DNA of 64,000 bases from Streptomyces noursei (GCF_016917755.1 NZ_CP070326.1:9793536-9857535), one strand, 5' to 3'. Positions 17,097 to 25,616 are shown, numbered from the stretch's first letter. Notes: generated by a model not told the origin, from the sequence alone. Program-made: numbers and translations.

Positions 17097-18575
17097 TCAG
17101 TGGGCGGGCGAGGTGGCGGTCTCACCGTCGTCCATGCGGCCGCGGTCGGGCTGACGGGGTACCTCCGGGGCGCCGGCCGGGACGTGCGGATCGGCGGCGT
17201 GCGGCTCGGGGGCGTGCGGATCTGCCGGGGCGGACGGGGCCTTCGAACCGAAGTGGTTGAAGGCGAGGTTGAGGACGATGGCGACCAGGCAGCCGGTGCT
17301 GATGCCGGAGTCCAGGACGACCAGGAGGTCCTTGGGGAAGTTGTGGTAGAACTCCGGCGCCGCGATCGGGATCAGGCCGATGCCGAGGGCGGCGGCGACG
17401 ATCAGCGAGTTCTCGCCCTTCTCCATGGCGGCGGTGGCCAGCGTCTGGACGCCGCTGGCGGCGACCGAGCCGAAGAGGACGATGCCGGCGCCGCCGAGGA
17501 CCGGCAGCGGGACGAGGGAGATGATCGAGGCAGCGACCGGGCACAGCCCGAGCACGACCAGGATCGCCCCGCTGGTGGCCACGACGAAGCGACTGCGGAC
17601 CTTGGTCATCGCGACCAGACCGATGTTCTGGGCGAAGGCGCTGTTGGCGAAGCCGTTGAACAGCGGGCTGACGGCGGTGCCGAGGGTGTCGGCGCGCAGA
17701 CCGCCCTCGATGGTGCGTTCGTCCGCCGGCCGGCCCACGATCTTGCCGAGCGCGAGCATGTCGGCGGTGGACTCGGTCATACAGACCAGCATGACGATGC
17801 ACATCGAGATGATGGCCGCGACGTCGAACTGCGGGGCGCCGAAGTGGAACGGCGTCGGGAAGCCGATCAGACTCGCCTTGGTCAGCGCCGAGAAGTCGGT
17901 GAGGCCGACCGGGACCGCGACCAGCGTGCCGGCGACCAGGCCGAGCAGGATGGCGATCTGCTGGAGGAAGCCGCGCAGTACCCGGCGCAGCACCAGCACG
18001 ATCAGGAAGGTGGCCGCGGCCATCCCGATGTTCTTCAACGAGCCGTAGTTCGCGGCCTGTTCGTTGCCGCCCTGGGACCAGCGGAAGGCCACCGGGAGCA
18101 GCGAGACACCGATCAGGGTGATGACGGTGCCGGTGACCACCGGGGGGAAGAAGCGGACGAGTTTCGAGAAGTAGGGCGCGAGCAGGAAGCCGAGGACGCC
18201 GGCGACGATGACCGCGCCGAAGATGATCGGCAGCGCGTCGTGCGGGCTGTGCTCCTTGGCGATGGCGACCATGGGGGTGACACCGGCGAAGGAGACGCCG
18301 TTGACGAAGGGGAGCTTGGCTCCGACCTTCCAGAAGCCCAGGGTCTGGAGCAGGGTCGCGATGCCCGCGGTGAAGAGGCTGGCCCCCATCAGGAAAGCGG
18401 TCTCGGTGGGGCTGAGCCCGCAGGCGGGTCCCACGATCATCGGCGGGGCCACCACGCCCGCGTACATGGCGGCTACATGCTGTAGGCCGCTGGTGAACAT
18501 TTTGAAGGGCGGGAGGGTTTCGTCGACCGGATGCTTCCGGTCCACCTCCGACTTCTGCCCGGTAGGTGCGGCCAC
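17097..18575 (-). CDS. NCS2-family uracil/xanthine/urate permease
   Basis: A 492-residue nucleobase:cation symporter-2 protein (UraA/PbuX/UacT group). Family marks are LQHVAAMYAGVVAPPMIVG near the start, FVNGVSFAGVTPMVAI, MTESTADMLALG, NGFANSAFAQNIGLVAMTKV and a final LNLAFNHFG. The two helix-breaking motifs, with Glu in MTESTADMLA and the NxxFAQNIG segment, suit xanthine or urate rather than uracil. The GTG start at 18575 has GGAGG seven bases before it; longer Met starts upstream read into non-coding Arg-rich sequence. The C-terminal tail has repeated HAPEPHAAD-like elements. Next to the urate operon, it likely brings in purine or urate. Confidence 0.9.
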   Translation of the reverse strand: MAAPTGQKSEVDRKHPVDETLPPFKMFTSGLQHVAAMYAGVVAPPMIVGPACGLSPTETAFLMGASLFTAGIATLLQTLGFWKVGAKLPFVNGVSFAGVTPMVAIAKEHSPHDALPIIFGAVIVAGVLGFLLAPYFSKLVRFFPPVVTGTVITLIGVSLLPVAFRWSQGGNEQAANYGSLKNIGMAAATFLIVLVLRRVLRGFLQQIAILLGLVAGTLVAVPVGLTDFSALTKASLIGFPTPFHFGAPQFDVAAIISMCIVMLVCMTESTADMLALGKIVGRPADERTIEGGLRADTLGTAVSPLFNGFANSAFAQNIGLVAMTKVRSRFVVATSGAILVVLGLCPVAASIISLVPLPVLGGAGIVLFGSVAASGVQTLATAAMEKGENSLIVAAALGIGLIPIAAPEFYHNFPKDLLVVLDSGISTGCLVAIVLNLAFNHFGSKAPSAPADPHAPEPHAADPHVPAGAPEVPRQPDRGRMDDGETATSPAH

Positions 18576-18729
18576 TGCGGGCCTCCTGTCGATTTCTGCT
18601 CCGCCGGAAGCCGGCGGTGCGAGCCTGTCACGGAGGGCGTGCCATGTGGTGCGGGGTGCCGAAGTCGCGCTGGTGAGCGTGCGAAGGCCGCGCTTGTGGC
18701 GCATGGGCGGCTTGTGTGGGGGCGACCGG

Positions 18730-18796
18730 CCCGGGGGTGCGGGGAATCCGCACCCCCGGGGGACGGCGCTTGCGGACCCCGCTCGGGTCCGCAAGC
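18730..18796 (-). terminator. Double terminator hairpin after the urate operon
   Basis: Two perfect stems in a row: 13 bp (18730-18742 with 18748-18760) and 12 bp (18768-18779 with 18785-18796). They follow the 8-oxoguanine deaminase stop and separate the five-gene urate operon from the NCS2 gene further along. Confidence 0.82.
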
Positions 18797-18852
18797 TCAG
18801 CCGGGAGCCGTCCCTCCCGGCCGAGTCTTCGGGCGTGTCGCGTCCGGGGGGA

Positions 18853-20259
18853 TCAGCCCTCGGCCGCGATACGGGCCAGACGCTGGGCCTCGGCCCGCGT
18901 GGAGCGGGCGACGGCGTCCTCGTCGATGTTGGTGAGGTGGTTGTCCTCGACCACCGGCTTGCCGTCGACCAGCGACAGCGTGACCGGGGCGGCCGGCCCG
19001 AAGACCAGGGCGGTCACCGGGTCGGCGATCGAGGAGTGGCCCAGCCCGTCGAGCTTCCACAGGACCAGGTCGGCGAGCTTGCCCGGCTCCAGGGAGCCGA
19101 TCTCGCTGGTCCGGCCGAGGACCTGGGCGCCGCCGTAGGTGCCGAGCCGCAGCGCCTTGCGGGCGTTGAGGGCGGCTTCGCGGTGGGCGCCGAGGCGGTT
19201 GATGAGCAGCGCGTTGCGCAGCTCGGTGTGGAGTTCGCCGGACTCGTTGGAGGCGGTGCCGTCGACGCCGAGGCCGACCGGAACGCCGGCGGCCAGCATG
19301 TCCGGTACGCGGGCGATGCCGGCGGCCAGGCGGGCGTTGGACGACGGGCAGTGCGCCACGCCGGTCTTGGTGCGGGCGAAGGCGGCGATGTCGGAGTCGT
19401 TCATGTGGACGCAGTGCGCCATCCACACGTCCTCGCCGAGCCAGCCGGTGGACTCGAAGTAGTCGGTCGGGCCCATGCCGAACAGCTCGTGGCAGAACTT
19501 CTCCTCCTCCACCGTCTCCGAGCCGTGGGTGTGCATCCGCACGCCCTTGCGGCGGGCGAGCGCGGCGCCCTCCCGGAGGAGTTCGGTGGAGATGGAGAAC
19601 GGCGAGCAGGGGGCCGCCGCGATGTGCACCATCGAGCCGAACGAGGCGTCGTGGTGCTTGTCGATGGCCTCCTCGGTACCGATCAGGGCGCCCTCGGTGG
19701 TCTCGACGGCGAAGTCCGGGGGCAGGCCGCCGTCCTTCTCGCTGCGGTCCATCGAGCCGCGGGCCAGGGTGATCCGGGCGCCGATGTCGGCGACCGCGGC
19801 CAGTTCGGCGCCCACGAGGTCCCCGGAGCCCCGCGGGAAGACGTAGTGGTGGTCGGAGGCGGTGGTGACACCGCCCTTGACCATCATGCCGAGCGAGCCG
19901 TGGGTCGCCGCGGTGAGCATCTCCGCGTCGATCCGGGCCCAGGTCGGGTAGAGCGCGACCAGCCAGTTGAAGAGGTTGTGGTCGGTGGCCAGGCCACGGG
20001 TGATCCACTGGTAGAAGTGGTGATGGGTGTTGATCAGGCCCGGGGTGACCAGGTGACCGGTGGCGTCGATGCGGCGGACGACGTTCGCCAGGCCCTCGGG
20101 GGCCTTGCCGGCGCCGAGGGACTCGATGACGTTGTCGGCGACGACGAGGTGGCCGCTGGCGTACTCGGTGTCGTCGGCGTCGACGGTCGCGATGGCACAG
20201 TTCTCGATGACGATGCGCTGCTTGACCGCGCTGTCAGGGGATGCCGGTGCTGGTGCCAT
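18853..20259 (-). CDS. 8-oxoguanine deaminase (amidohydrolase)
   Basis: A 468-residue amidohydrolase of the AtzA/guanine deaminase group. Metal-binding cues are NTHHHFYQ (HxH at H79/H81), RMHTHGSE with the catalytic Glu region, MAHCVHM, and VGLGVDGTASNESG with the conserved Asp. Proteins of this subfamily with the THHHFYQ and GLGVDGTASNESG pattern deaminate 8-oxoguanine to urate, or guanine to xanthine. Its place as the last gene of the urate operon favours production of urate from oxidised guanine. Guanine deaminase is the alternative. It is separated from the upstream NCS2 gene by 45 bp. Confidence 0.83.
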   Translation of the reverse strand: MAPAPASPDSAVKQRIVIENCAIATVDADDTEYASGHLVVADNVIESLGAGKAPEGLANVVRRIDATGHLVTPGLINTHHHFYQWITRGLATDHNLFNWLVALYPTWARIDAEMLTAATHGSLGMMVKGGVTTASDHHYVFPRGSGDLVGAELAAVADIGARITLARGSMDRSEKDGGLPPDFAVETTEGALIGTEEAIDKHHDASFGSMVHIAAAPCSPFSISTELLREGAALARRKGVRMHTHGSETVEEEKFCHELFGMGPTDYFESTGWLGEDVWMAHCVHMNDSDIAAFARTKTGVAHCPSSNARLAAGIARVPDMLAAGVPVGLGVDGTASNESGELHTELRNALLINRLGAHREAALNARKALRLGTYGGAQVLGRTSEIGSLEPGKLADLVLWKLDGLGHSSIADPVTALVFGPAAPVTLSLVDGKPVVEDNHLTNIDEDAVARSTRAEAQRLARIAAEG

Positions 20260-20304
20260 GGTGCTTTCCTCGTTCTTTCAGTGGCGGTTGGGCACGGCAT
20301 GGCC

Positions 20305-21708
20305 CTAGGGGATTTGAGTGCCGGGGCCGGGCGAGGCGGCTGACAGTACCGCTGCCCGTGACGTGCCCCGGGTGCCGAGATGGTGGAAGAACAGGTTGAG
20401 CAGGACCGCGACCAGGGCTCCGGCGCTGATCCCGGAGCCGAGCACGGTCTGTGCCCAGGCGGGGAACCCGGCATAGAAGGTCGGCGCGGCGAGCGGGATG
20501 ATTCCCGCGCCGAGCGACACGGCCACCAGGATGATGTTGGAGCTGTCATCGAGTCCGGCTTCGGAGAGCGTGCGGATGCCACTGACCGCGATCGATCCGA
20601 ACAGGACGATACCCGCGCCGCCGAGGACCGGCATCGGCACCAGCGAGACCACGGCGCCCAGGACGGGGAAGGCGCCGAGGACCAGCAGCACCGCACCGGC
20701 CAGCGCGACGACATAGCGGCTGCGGACCCGGGTCAGCGAGACGACGCCGACGTTCTGCGCGAAGGCGCTGGTCGGGAAACCGCCGAAGATCGGGCCGAGG
20801 AGGGTCGCGATGCCGTCGGTGCGCAGGCCGCGGGTGATGGTGGTGCCGGTGGTCCTCCGGTCGCAGATCTCGCCGAGGGCGAGCATCCCGGCCGACGACT
20901 CCGTCATCAGCACCAGCATCACGATGCACAGGGAGAGTATGGCGGCGGGCTGGAACTCCGGCGGGCCGAAGGCGAAGGGCGTGGGCAGCGCGGCGATCGG
21001 GGCCGAGCGCAGCCCGTCGAAGCTGGCCATCCCGAAGGGGATCGCGGCCAGGGTGCCGACGACCAGGCCGATCAGCAGCGCGATCTGCTTGACGAAGCCC
21101 TTGGCGAAGCGCTGGATGAGCAGCACCACGAGGAGGGTGAAGCCGGCCAGCGCGAGGTTCTTCATGGAGCCGAAGTCGGCGGCGCCCTTGTCGCCGCCCT
21201 GTGCCCAGCCGACCGGTACGGGCATCAGCGTGACCCCGATGAGGGTGATCACGACGCCGGTGACCAGCGGCGGGAAGAAGCGCAGGAGTTTCCCGAAGAA
21301 CGGGCCGATCGCCAGGCAGAACACCCCGGCACACATAACTGCCCCGTAAATGGCGGGGAGTTGGTGGCCCTTGGCGGTGGTCTCGGCGATGGCGAGCATC
21401 GGGGTGATGCCGGCGGAGCTGGCCGCGTTGACGAACGGGAGGCGGTTGCCGGCGAAGGTGCGGATGCCGAGCGTCTGCAGCAGGGTCGCCAGGCCGGCGA
21501 TGAGCAGGCTGGCGGCGATCAGCCGGGTCCGGCCTGCGGTGTCCAGACCGACGGCCTGGCCGATGATGAGCGGAGGGGTGACGACGCCGGCGTACATCGC
21601 CGCGATGTGCTGGAGGGCGGCAGGGACGAGCCGTCTGACGGCCGGCTTCTCATCCACCGGGTGAACCGGTGGGGCTGGGTGGTGCGGGGCTTGCTCTTGC
21701 TGTGCCAT
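20305..21708 (-). CDS. NCS2-family urate/xanthine permease in the urate operon
   Basis: A 467-residue NCS2 symporter clearly related to the protein at 17097-18575 (same AAMYAGVVTPPLIIG, SSAGITPML, MTESSAGMLALGEI and FPTSAFAQNVGVVSLTRV motifs). It follows urate oxidase by 81 bp and precedes the deaminase by 45 bp, so urate or 8-oxoguanine is a likely substrate. The ATG start begins MAQQEQAPHHP; AACGACCC-type sequence upstream gives only a weak ribosome binding site. The protein has about 14 hydrophobic segments. Xanthine as substrate cannot be ruled out. Confidence 0.9.
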   Translation of the reverse strand: MAQQEQAPHHPAPPVHPVDEKPAVRRLVPAALQHIAAMYAGVVTPPLIIGQAVGLDTAGRTRLIAASLLIAGLATLLQTLGIRTFAGNRLPFVNAASSAGITPMLAIAETTAKGHQLPAIYGAVMCAGVFCLAIGPFFGKLLRFFPPLVTGVVITLIGVTLMPVPVGWAQGGDKGAADFGSMKNLALAGFTLLVVLLIQRFAKGFVKQIALLIGLVVGTLAAIPFGMASFDGLRSAPIAALPTPFAFGPPEFQPAAILSLCIVMLVLMTESSAGMLALGEICDRRTTGTTITRGLRTDGIATLLGPIFGGFPTSAFAQNVGVVSLTRVRSRYVVALAGAVLLVLGAFPVLGAVVSLVPMPVLGGAGIVLFGSIAVSGIRTLSEAGLDDSSNIILVAVSLGAGIIPLAAPTFYAGFPAWAQTVLGSGISAGALVAVLLNLFFHHLGTRGTSRAAVLSAASPGPGTQIP

Positions 21709-21789
21709 GGGTCGTTCCCCTCGGAAATCGCGTCCCCTCCCCGCTGCGGGGTAGGGAGGGGACGCGAGGCACGGCGTTGCGTCGAGCCG

Positions 21790-22722
21790 CTAGAGGTTCG
21801 TCAGATCCATCGGGATCCGGGCTTCGACACCGTCGCGCAGAACAGTGGCTTCGATCAGGCCGTACGGGCGGTCCGCCGCGTAGTAGACGGCCCCCTCGGC
21901 GGTATCGTTCTTGAGCCCGAAGGGCTCCAGGTCCACGAGGAAGTGGTGCTTGTTCGGGAGCGAGAAGCGGATCTCGTCCACCTCGGACCTGTTGTTGATG
22001 ATGCGCGACCCCATCTGGTACAGGGTCTGCTGGAGCGAGAGGCTGTAGGTCTCCGCGAAAGCCTGCAGCATGTGCTTCTTGACCTGCTCGTACGAACGCT
22101 CCCAGTTGGGCATCCGCTGCTCGTCGGACGTCCAGTTGAAGCGCCAGCGGCTGGCGACCTGCGTGGCCAGGATGCGGTCGTACGCCTCCTTCAGCGTCGT
22201 GTACTGGTCCTTGATGTACCCCCAGAACTCCGAGTTGGTGGAGTTCATCACGATCAGATCCTTCAGGCCGGAGATGACCTGCCAGTTCTCACCGTCGTAG
22301 GTGATCTCGGTCAGGCGGACCTCCTGGCCCTTGCGGACGAACGAGTGCTTGACCTCGTCCGCGCCGATGAAGCGCGAGTTGCCGTCCGAGGTCTCGATGC
22401 GCTCCCAGGCGTACTCCTCGATCCGGATCCGGGCCCGCTTGATCGGCTCCTGGCTGGAGACGAAGTGCCGGGCCAGGTGGATGCCGAACTGCTCGGCCGA
22501 CTCGATCCCGTACTCCTTGGCGAAGGCGTACACGGTGTTCTTGGTCGTGTCGGTGGGCAGGCAGTTGGCGTTGGAGCCGGAGAGGTGGACCTCTTCCAGG
22601 TCGCCGGAGAGGGCTACCGAGACGTTGAGGTCCTTGATGTGGTGGGTGTCGCCGTCGCGGGTGATCTTGACAACGCGGTTCTCCGCTTTGCCGTACTGGT
22701 TCTGGCCGAGAATCGTGGGCAT
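21790..22722 (-). CDS. pucL: Urate oxidase (uricase)
   Basis: A 310-residue cofactor-free oxidase that turns urate and O2 into 5-hydroxyisourate and H2O2. Visible family marks: GQNQYGKAENRVVKI at the start with the active-site Lys, LPTDTTKNTVYAFA near residues 55-70 with the catalytic Thr, FVRKGQEVR, and ATVLRDG-type C-terminal strands ending in a non-peroxisomal tail. Length is normal. The ATG start at 22722 lies 7 bp after the HIU hydrolase stop with GGGAGCTAG upstream, so the two products act one after the other and are co-made. The peroxide formed gives a reason for the catalase 5 kb away that carries the same candidate operator. Confidence 0.97.
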   Translation of the reverse strand: MPTILGQNQYGKAENRVVKITRDGDTHHIKDLNVSVALSGDLEEVHLSGSNANCLPTDTTKNTVYAFAKEYGIESAEQFGIHLARHFVSSQEPIKRARIRIEEYAWERIETSDGNSRFIGADEVKHSFVRKGQEVRLTEITYDGENWQVISGLKDLIVMNSTNSEFWGYIKDQYTTLKEAYDRILATQVASRWRFNWTSDEQRMPNWERSYEQVKKHMLQAFAETYSLSLQQTLYQMGSRIINNRSEVDEIRFSLPNKHHFLVDLEPFGLKNDTAEGAVYYAADRPYGLIEATVLRDGVEARIPMDLTNL

Positions 22723-22729
22723 GTCGGTG

Positions 22730-23143
22730 CTAGCTCCCTCGGTATACGGAGTAGCCGAACGGGTTGAGCAGCAGCGGTACGTGGTAGTGCTCGCCCGGCT
22801 TGACGGCAAAGGTGATTGCCACCTCCGGGAAGAAGGCTCCGCTGTCCCGTAGCGCGGGGGCGTCCTGCTGTTCCTCGGCTTGCTGGTTGACGCTGTGCTG
22901 ACGTGAAGAGAAGTACGCCTCGGTCTCGAAGTCGATGCGTACGTGGGTGGTGCCCTGCGGGAGTGCCGGCAGGTTCTTGCAGCGCCCGTCGACGTCGGTC
23001 TTCCCGGCGCCGTGGACGGTCCACGCACCCCCGCTGCCGGAGCGCACCGAGAGCGTGAGGGCGACGCCCTCCGCGGGACGGCCCACGCTGGTGTCCAAGA
23101 TGTGCGTGGACACCGACGTCGGTGCAGCCGACTCGCTGCTCAT
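22730..23143 (-). CDS. uraH: 5-Hydroxyisourate hydrolase (transthyretin-like)
   Basis: A 137-residue transthyretin-like enzyme that opens 5-hydroxyisourate to OHCU. It has the N-terminal STHILDTSVGRPAEGV motif with the catalytic His, the central arginine strand, and the C-terminal tetrapeptide YRGS that defines HIU hydrolases against true transthyretins. The ATG at 23143 overlaps the OHCU decarboxylase stop by four bases (ATGA). An unusual extra loop around residues 80-100 (QQAEEQQDAPALRDSG) is longer and more acidic than in short family members. Confidence 0.95.
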   Translation of the reverse strand: MSSESAAPTSVSTHILDTSVGRPAEGVALTLSVRSGSGGAWTVHGAGKTDVDGRCKNLPALPQGTTHVRIDFETEAYFSSRQHSVNQQAEEQQDAPALRDSGAFFPEVAITFAVKPGEHYHVPLLLNPFGYSVYRGS

Positions 23144-23652
23144 GATGGATCTCCTTCTGCGATGCGGTTCAGGCGGATGCGGTTGATCTTGCCGAGCTCC
23201 ACACGGACGATCTCGCGTTCCTGTTCCGGCGAGTTGTCGATCCGGTTACGGACCGCATCACGCATCTGCTCCCCGGTGCGGCCGGAGGCACAGATCAGGA
23301 AAACGTGCCCGAACTTCTCCTGGTAGGCCAGGTTCAGTTCGAGCATCTCCGCCTTGAGGTCGTCGGAGGCGCCGGCCATCCCGCTCTGCTCGCGGTTCGA
23401 GGTGGGGTCGCCCGGCTTGGGCCGCCCGATGGGCGGGTGCCCGGCCATCGCCTCGGCCAGGTCGTCCGCGCTCAGCTCCGCCATGGCGGCGTCACTGGCG
23501 GTGAACAGGGCGTCGGCGGTGGCATAGGGGCGCTGGGCGAGAACCTTGCTCCCCCAGGCCCGGCTGGCGCACACCTCGTGCAGCGCGGCCCGAGCCTCAC
23601 TGGCATCGGCGGTGTTGAACCGGGTAAGCCCTTGGGGCGTGGTCGAAGACAC
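23140..23652 (-). CDS. uraD: OHCU decarboxylase
   Basis: A 170-residue enzyme that decarboxylates 2-oxo-4-hydroxy-4-carboxy-5-ureidoimidazoline to S-allantoin, the last step before allantoinase. The catalytic motif appears as GHPPIGRP (usual HPRIG) near residue 88, followed by SNREQSGM, which supplies the Glu/Gln of the active site, and KFGHVFLICASGRTG, a very conserved C-terminal segment. The GTG start at 23652 has GGAGG six bases upstream. First gene of the operon uraD-uraH-pucL-permease-deaminase; a palindrome lies about 75 bp upstream. Confidence 0.95.
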   Translation of the reverse strand: MSSTTPQGLTRFNTADASEARAALHEVCASRAWGSKVLAQRPYATADALFTASDAAMAELSADDLAEAMAGHPPIGRPKPGDPTSNREQSGMAGASDDLKAEMLELNLAYQEKFGHVFLICASGRTGEQMRDAVRNRIDNSPEQEREIVRVELGKINRIRLNRIAEGDPS

Positions 23653-23724
23653 GGGAAGCCTCCGTGGCCTGGTGCTGGACAGCTCTGGTTGGCTGGAAAC
23701 AGCTAAGACCTCCGGCAACATCAC

Positions 23725-23741
23725 GTCAACACTTTGTTGAA
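23725..23741. promoter_or_regulatory. Candidate operator of the urate operon
   Basis: GTCAACACTTTGTTGAA has the same TCAACA-N3-TGTTGA core as the sites before allantoinase (646-664) and catalase (27914-27930). It is the only strong palindrome between the regulator gene stop and the OHCU decarboxylase start. Confidence 0.6.
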
Positions 23742-23823
23742 AAGTCGGCAACACGAAAGCCGCCACCCGGGGTCTCCGAGTGGCGGCTTCGGCCGCAGGA
23801 CGGGCAGTTGCGCCCGCTTCGCC

Positions 23824-24204
23824 TCAGTCGGCGTCCTTCGCGGCGCTTTCCCGGTTCAGGTAGTTGTACACAGTGAAGCGGCTGACACCGAGGGCGCCGG
23901 CGACCGTCTCGACGCCGTGCCGGACCGAAAAAGCACCCCGGCTCTCCAATATCCGCACCACCGACTGCTTGGTCCTGCGGTCCAGCTCGGAGAGCGGCAT
24001 GCCGTGCCGGCGCTCCAGCTCGGCGAGGATGTGATCGAGCGATTCCGACAGGTGCGGGAGCCGGACGGCCACCCGGTCCCGCCCCTCCCAGGCCAGCACG
24101 ACGTCGTCGCCGCTGGCCTGATCGGGCGCGATCATCTGGCCACCCATGGCATCCACCAGCGGTTTGACCGCCCGGACGAAGGGGTGGTCGGCGGGCTCGG
24201 TCAC
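23824..24204 (-). CDS. DauR/YheO-type helix-turn-helix regulator
   Basis: A 126-residue protein. The N-terminal half (FVRAVKPLVDAMGGQMIAPD) is a shortened PAS-like region. The C-terminal part (RRTKQSVVRILESRGAFSVR, then a VSRFTVYNYLN recognition helix) matches the helix-turn-helix of DauR/YheO-like regulators. The GTG start at 24204 overlaps the upstream gene stop by four bases and has GAGGGGG before it. Directly upstream of the urate operon on the same strand, it is a natural candidate to control it, though this is inference. It is shorter than typical 200-220 aa YheO proteins. Confidence 0.72.
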   Translation of the reverse strand: MTEPADHPFVRAVKPLVDAMGGQMIAPDQASGDDVVLAWEGRDRVAVRLPHLSESLDHILAELERRHGMPLSELDRRTKQSVVRILESRGAFSVRHGVETVAGALGVSRFTVYNYLNRESAAKDAD

Positions 24205-24563
24205 GTCGCGTCCCCCTCGTCGCCCGCCCGTCGCCCGCCGCCACCCCGAGTGGAAGCTCCCCCAGACTTCGTCCGGGGGGACCCCCATCGCGCTGCTGTG
24301 GCATCCGCGCCGCCCTGCCGGTCGTCGGCGATCACATTGACCTGGAGGGAGACCCGGGTCGCGCCCGCCTCCAGGGACTGCCGCAGCAGGGCGCCGACCG
24401 CGTCCAGCACCCGGTCGGCGTCGCCCTCGGCGGTATTGCCGAAGGGGCCGACGTCGACGGCGTCCAGCTCGGCACCGGTGACGATCTCCCGCGCCACCAC
24501 GGCATGGGCCGGCGCCTCGTCCAGGTCGAACGGCTCCGTCGTGAACTCAACTCTCAATCGCAC
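24201..24563 (-). CDS. Small MTH1187/thiamine-binding-like protein
   Basis: About 120 residues starting MRLRVEFTTEPFDLDEAP, with the GTG at 24563 (a TTG three codons earlier is the alternative). The first 80 residues (VDVGPFGNTAEGDADRVL, ending ATRVSLQVNVI) look like the ferredoxin-like fold of Streptomyces proteins annotated as thiamine-binding/MTH1187 family; I recall this from pattern only. The last 40 residues are Gly/Arg-rich and are encoded partly by a palindromic repeat (24256-24286), so the C-terminus may have been extended by it. Coupled by a 4-bp overlap to the DauR-like regulator. Confidence 0.55.
   Translation of the reverse strand: MRLRVEFTTEPFDLDEAPAHAVVAREIVTGAELDAVDVGPFGNTAEGDADRVLDAVGALLRQSLEAGATRVSLQVNVIADDRQGGADATAARWGSPRTKSGGASTRGGGGRRAGDEGDAT
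24256..24286. repeat. REP-like palindrome inside a coding tail
   Basis: GCTCCCCCAGACTTCGTCCG followed by GGGGGACCCCC forms a GC-rich hairpin of the kind scattered between Streptomyces genes. Here it lies inside the 3' end of the small gene at 24201-24563 and encodes a low-complexity tail. Related GGGGG/CCCCC hairpins are at 30725-30752 and 52541-52570. Confidence 0.5.
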
Positions 24564-24669
24564 GCGGTTCAACCTACGCGCGCTTCGCCCCGCCGACCAG
24601 AAATTGCTCCCGGCCCCCCTTGACAGCCTCCCCGCCCGCCCGGCAGTGTTCCATTACGCAGAAAGTAAG

Positions 24670-24684
24670 TTCCGCTATCCGGAA
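24670..24684. promoter_or_regulatory. Candidate IclR/AllR-type operator before hyi
   Basis: TTCCGCTATCCGGAA is an inverted repeat (TTCCG-N5-CGGAA) ending 16 bp before the hydroxypyruvate isomerase ATG, where it would also overlap the GGAAGGAG ribosome binding site. It matches TTCCGCGATAAGGAA before malate synthase at 10 or more positions. Confidence 0.5.
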
Positions 24685-24699
24685 GGAGCGCCGGGCCTT

Positions 24700-25539
24700 A
24701 TGGGTTTCACGGACACGCGCTTCAACGTCAATCTGTCGATCCTGTTCACCGAGCTTCCGTTGTTGGAGCGGCCGGCGGCCGCGCGGGCGGCGGGTTTCAC
24801 CGCGGTGGAGCTGTGGTGGCCGTGGGTGGACGCCCCGACCCCGGAGCGGTCCGAGCTGGACGCGCTGGGCGATGCGCTGCGTGATGCCGGGACGCGGTTG
24901 ACGGGGCTGAACTTCTACGCCGGGCGGTTGCCGGGTCCGGATCGTGGTGCGCTGTCGGTTCCGGGGGTGGAGTCGGAGAGGTTCCGGGCGAACGTGCCGG
25001 TGGCGATCGCGTTCGCCGCGTCGCTGGGCTGCACCACCTTCAACGCCCTGTACGGCAACCGCGTCGAGGGCGCCACGCCTGCGGAGCAGGATGCTCTTGC
25101 TCTGGAGAACCTGGCCTTCGCGGCGCGGGCGGTGGGCGAGGTGGACGGCACGCTGCTGATCGAGGCGCTCAACGCGCCGGAGTCGCCGGCGTGTCCGATC
25201 GTCTCGGCACCCAAGGCGATCGAGGTGGTCGACGCGGTCAACGCCGCCACCGGGTTGGACAACGCACGGTTCCTGATGGACCTGTACCACCTGTCGATGA
25301 ACGGCGAGGACCTTGCGGAGGTCATCGACCGCTACACGCCCAAGACCGCACACGTGCAGATCGCCGACAACCCCGGCCGCGGCGCGCCCGGCACCGGCTC
25401 GCTCCCGCTGGAGGAGTTGCTCGGCCGCCTGAAGAAGGCCGGCTACGACGGCTACGTCGGCCTGGAGTACAAGCCGGGCGACCGCCCGAGCGCCGAGTCC
25501 TTCACCTGGCTCCCGGCGGCCCTGCGCGCCGCCCACTGA
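24700..25539 (+). CDS. hyi: Hydroxypyruvate isomerase
   Basis: A 279-residue TIM-barrel protein of the xylose isomerase-like AP endonuclease family. In the glyoxylate pathway it interconverts hydroxypyruvate and tartronate semialdehyde. Hyi marks include FNVNLSILFTELPLLERPAA at the start, IEALNAPESPACPI and the metal-site strands MDLYHLSMNGEDL, HVQIADNPGRGAPGTG and GLEYKP. The ATG start has GGAAGGAG ten bases upstream. First gene of hyi-glxR-gcl-like, the same order as in the S. coelicolor glyoxylate cluster as I recall it. Confidence 0.93.
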   Translation: MGFTDTRFNVNLSILFTELPLLERPAAARAAGFTAVELWWPWVDAPTPERSELDALGDALRDAGTRLTGLNFYAGRLPGPDRGALSVPGVESERFRANVPVAIAFAASLGCTTFNALYGNRVEGATPAEQDALALENLAFAARAVGEVDGTLLIEALNAPESPACPIVSAPKAIEVVDAVNAATGLDNARFLMDLYHLSMNGEDLAEVIDRYTPKTAHVQIADNPGRGAPGTGSLPLEELLGRLKKAGYDGYVGLEYKPGDRPSAESFTWLPAALRAAH

Positions 25540-25616
25540 CCCCGGCGCCCGCGTCACCTGCCGCTGTCTGGCGTCCCCTCTCCCCCTTTACGTTTGCGTG
25601 TGAAAGAGGCTTCCCA

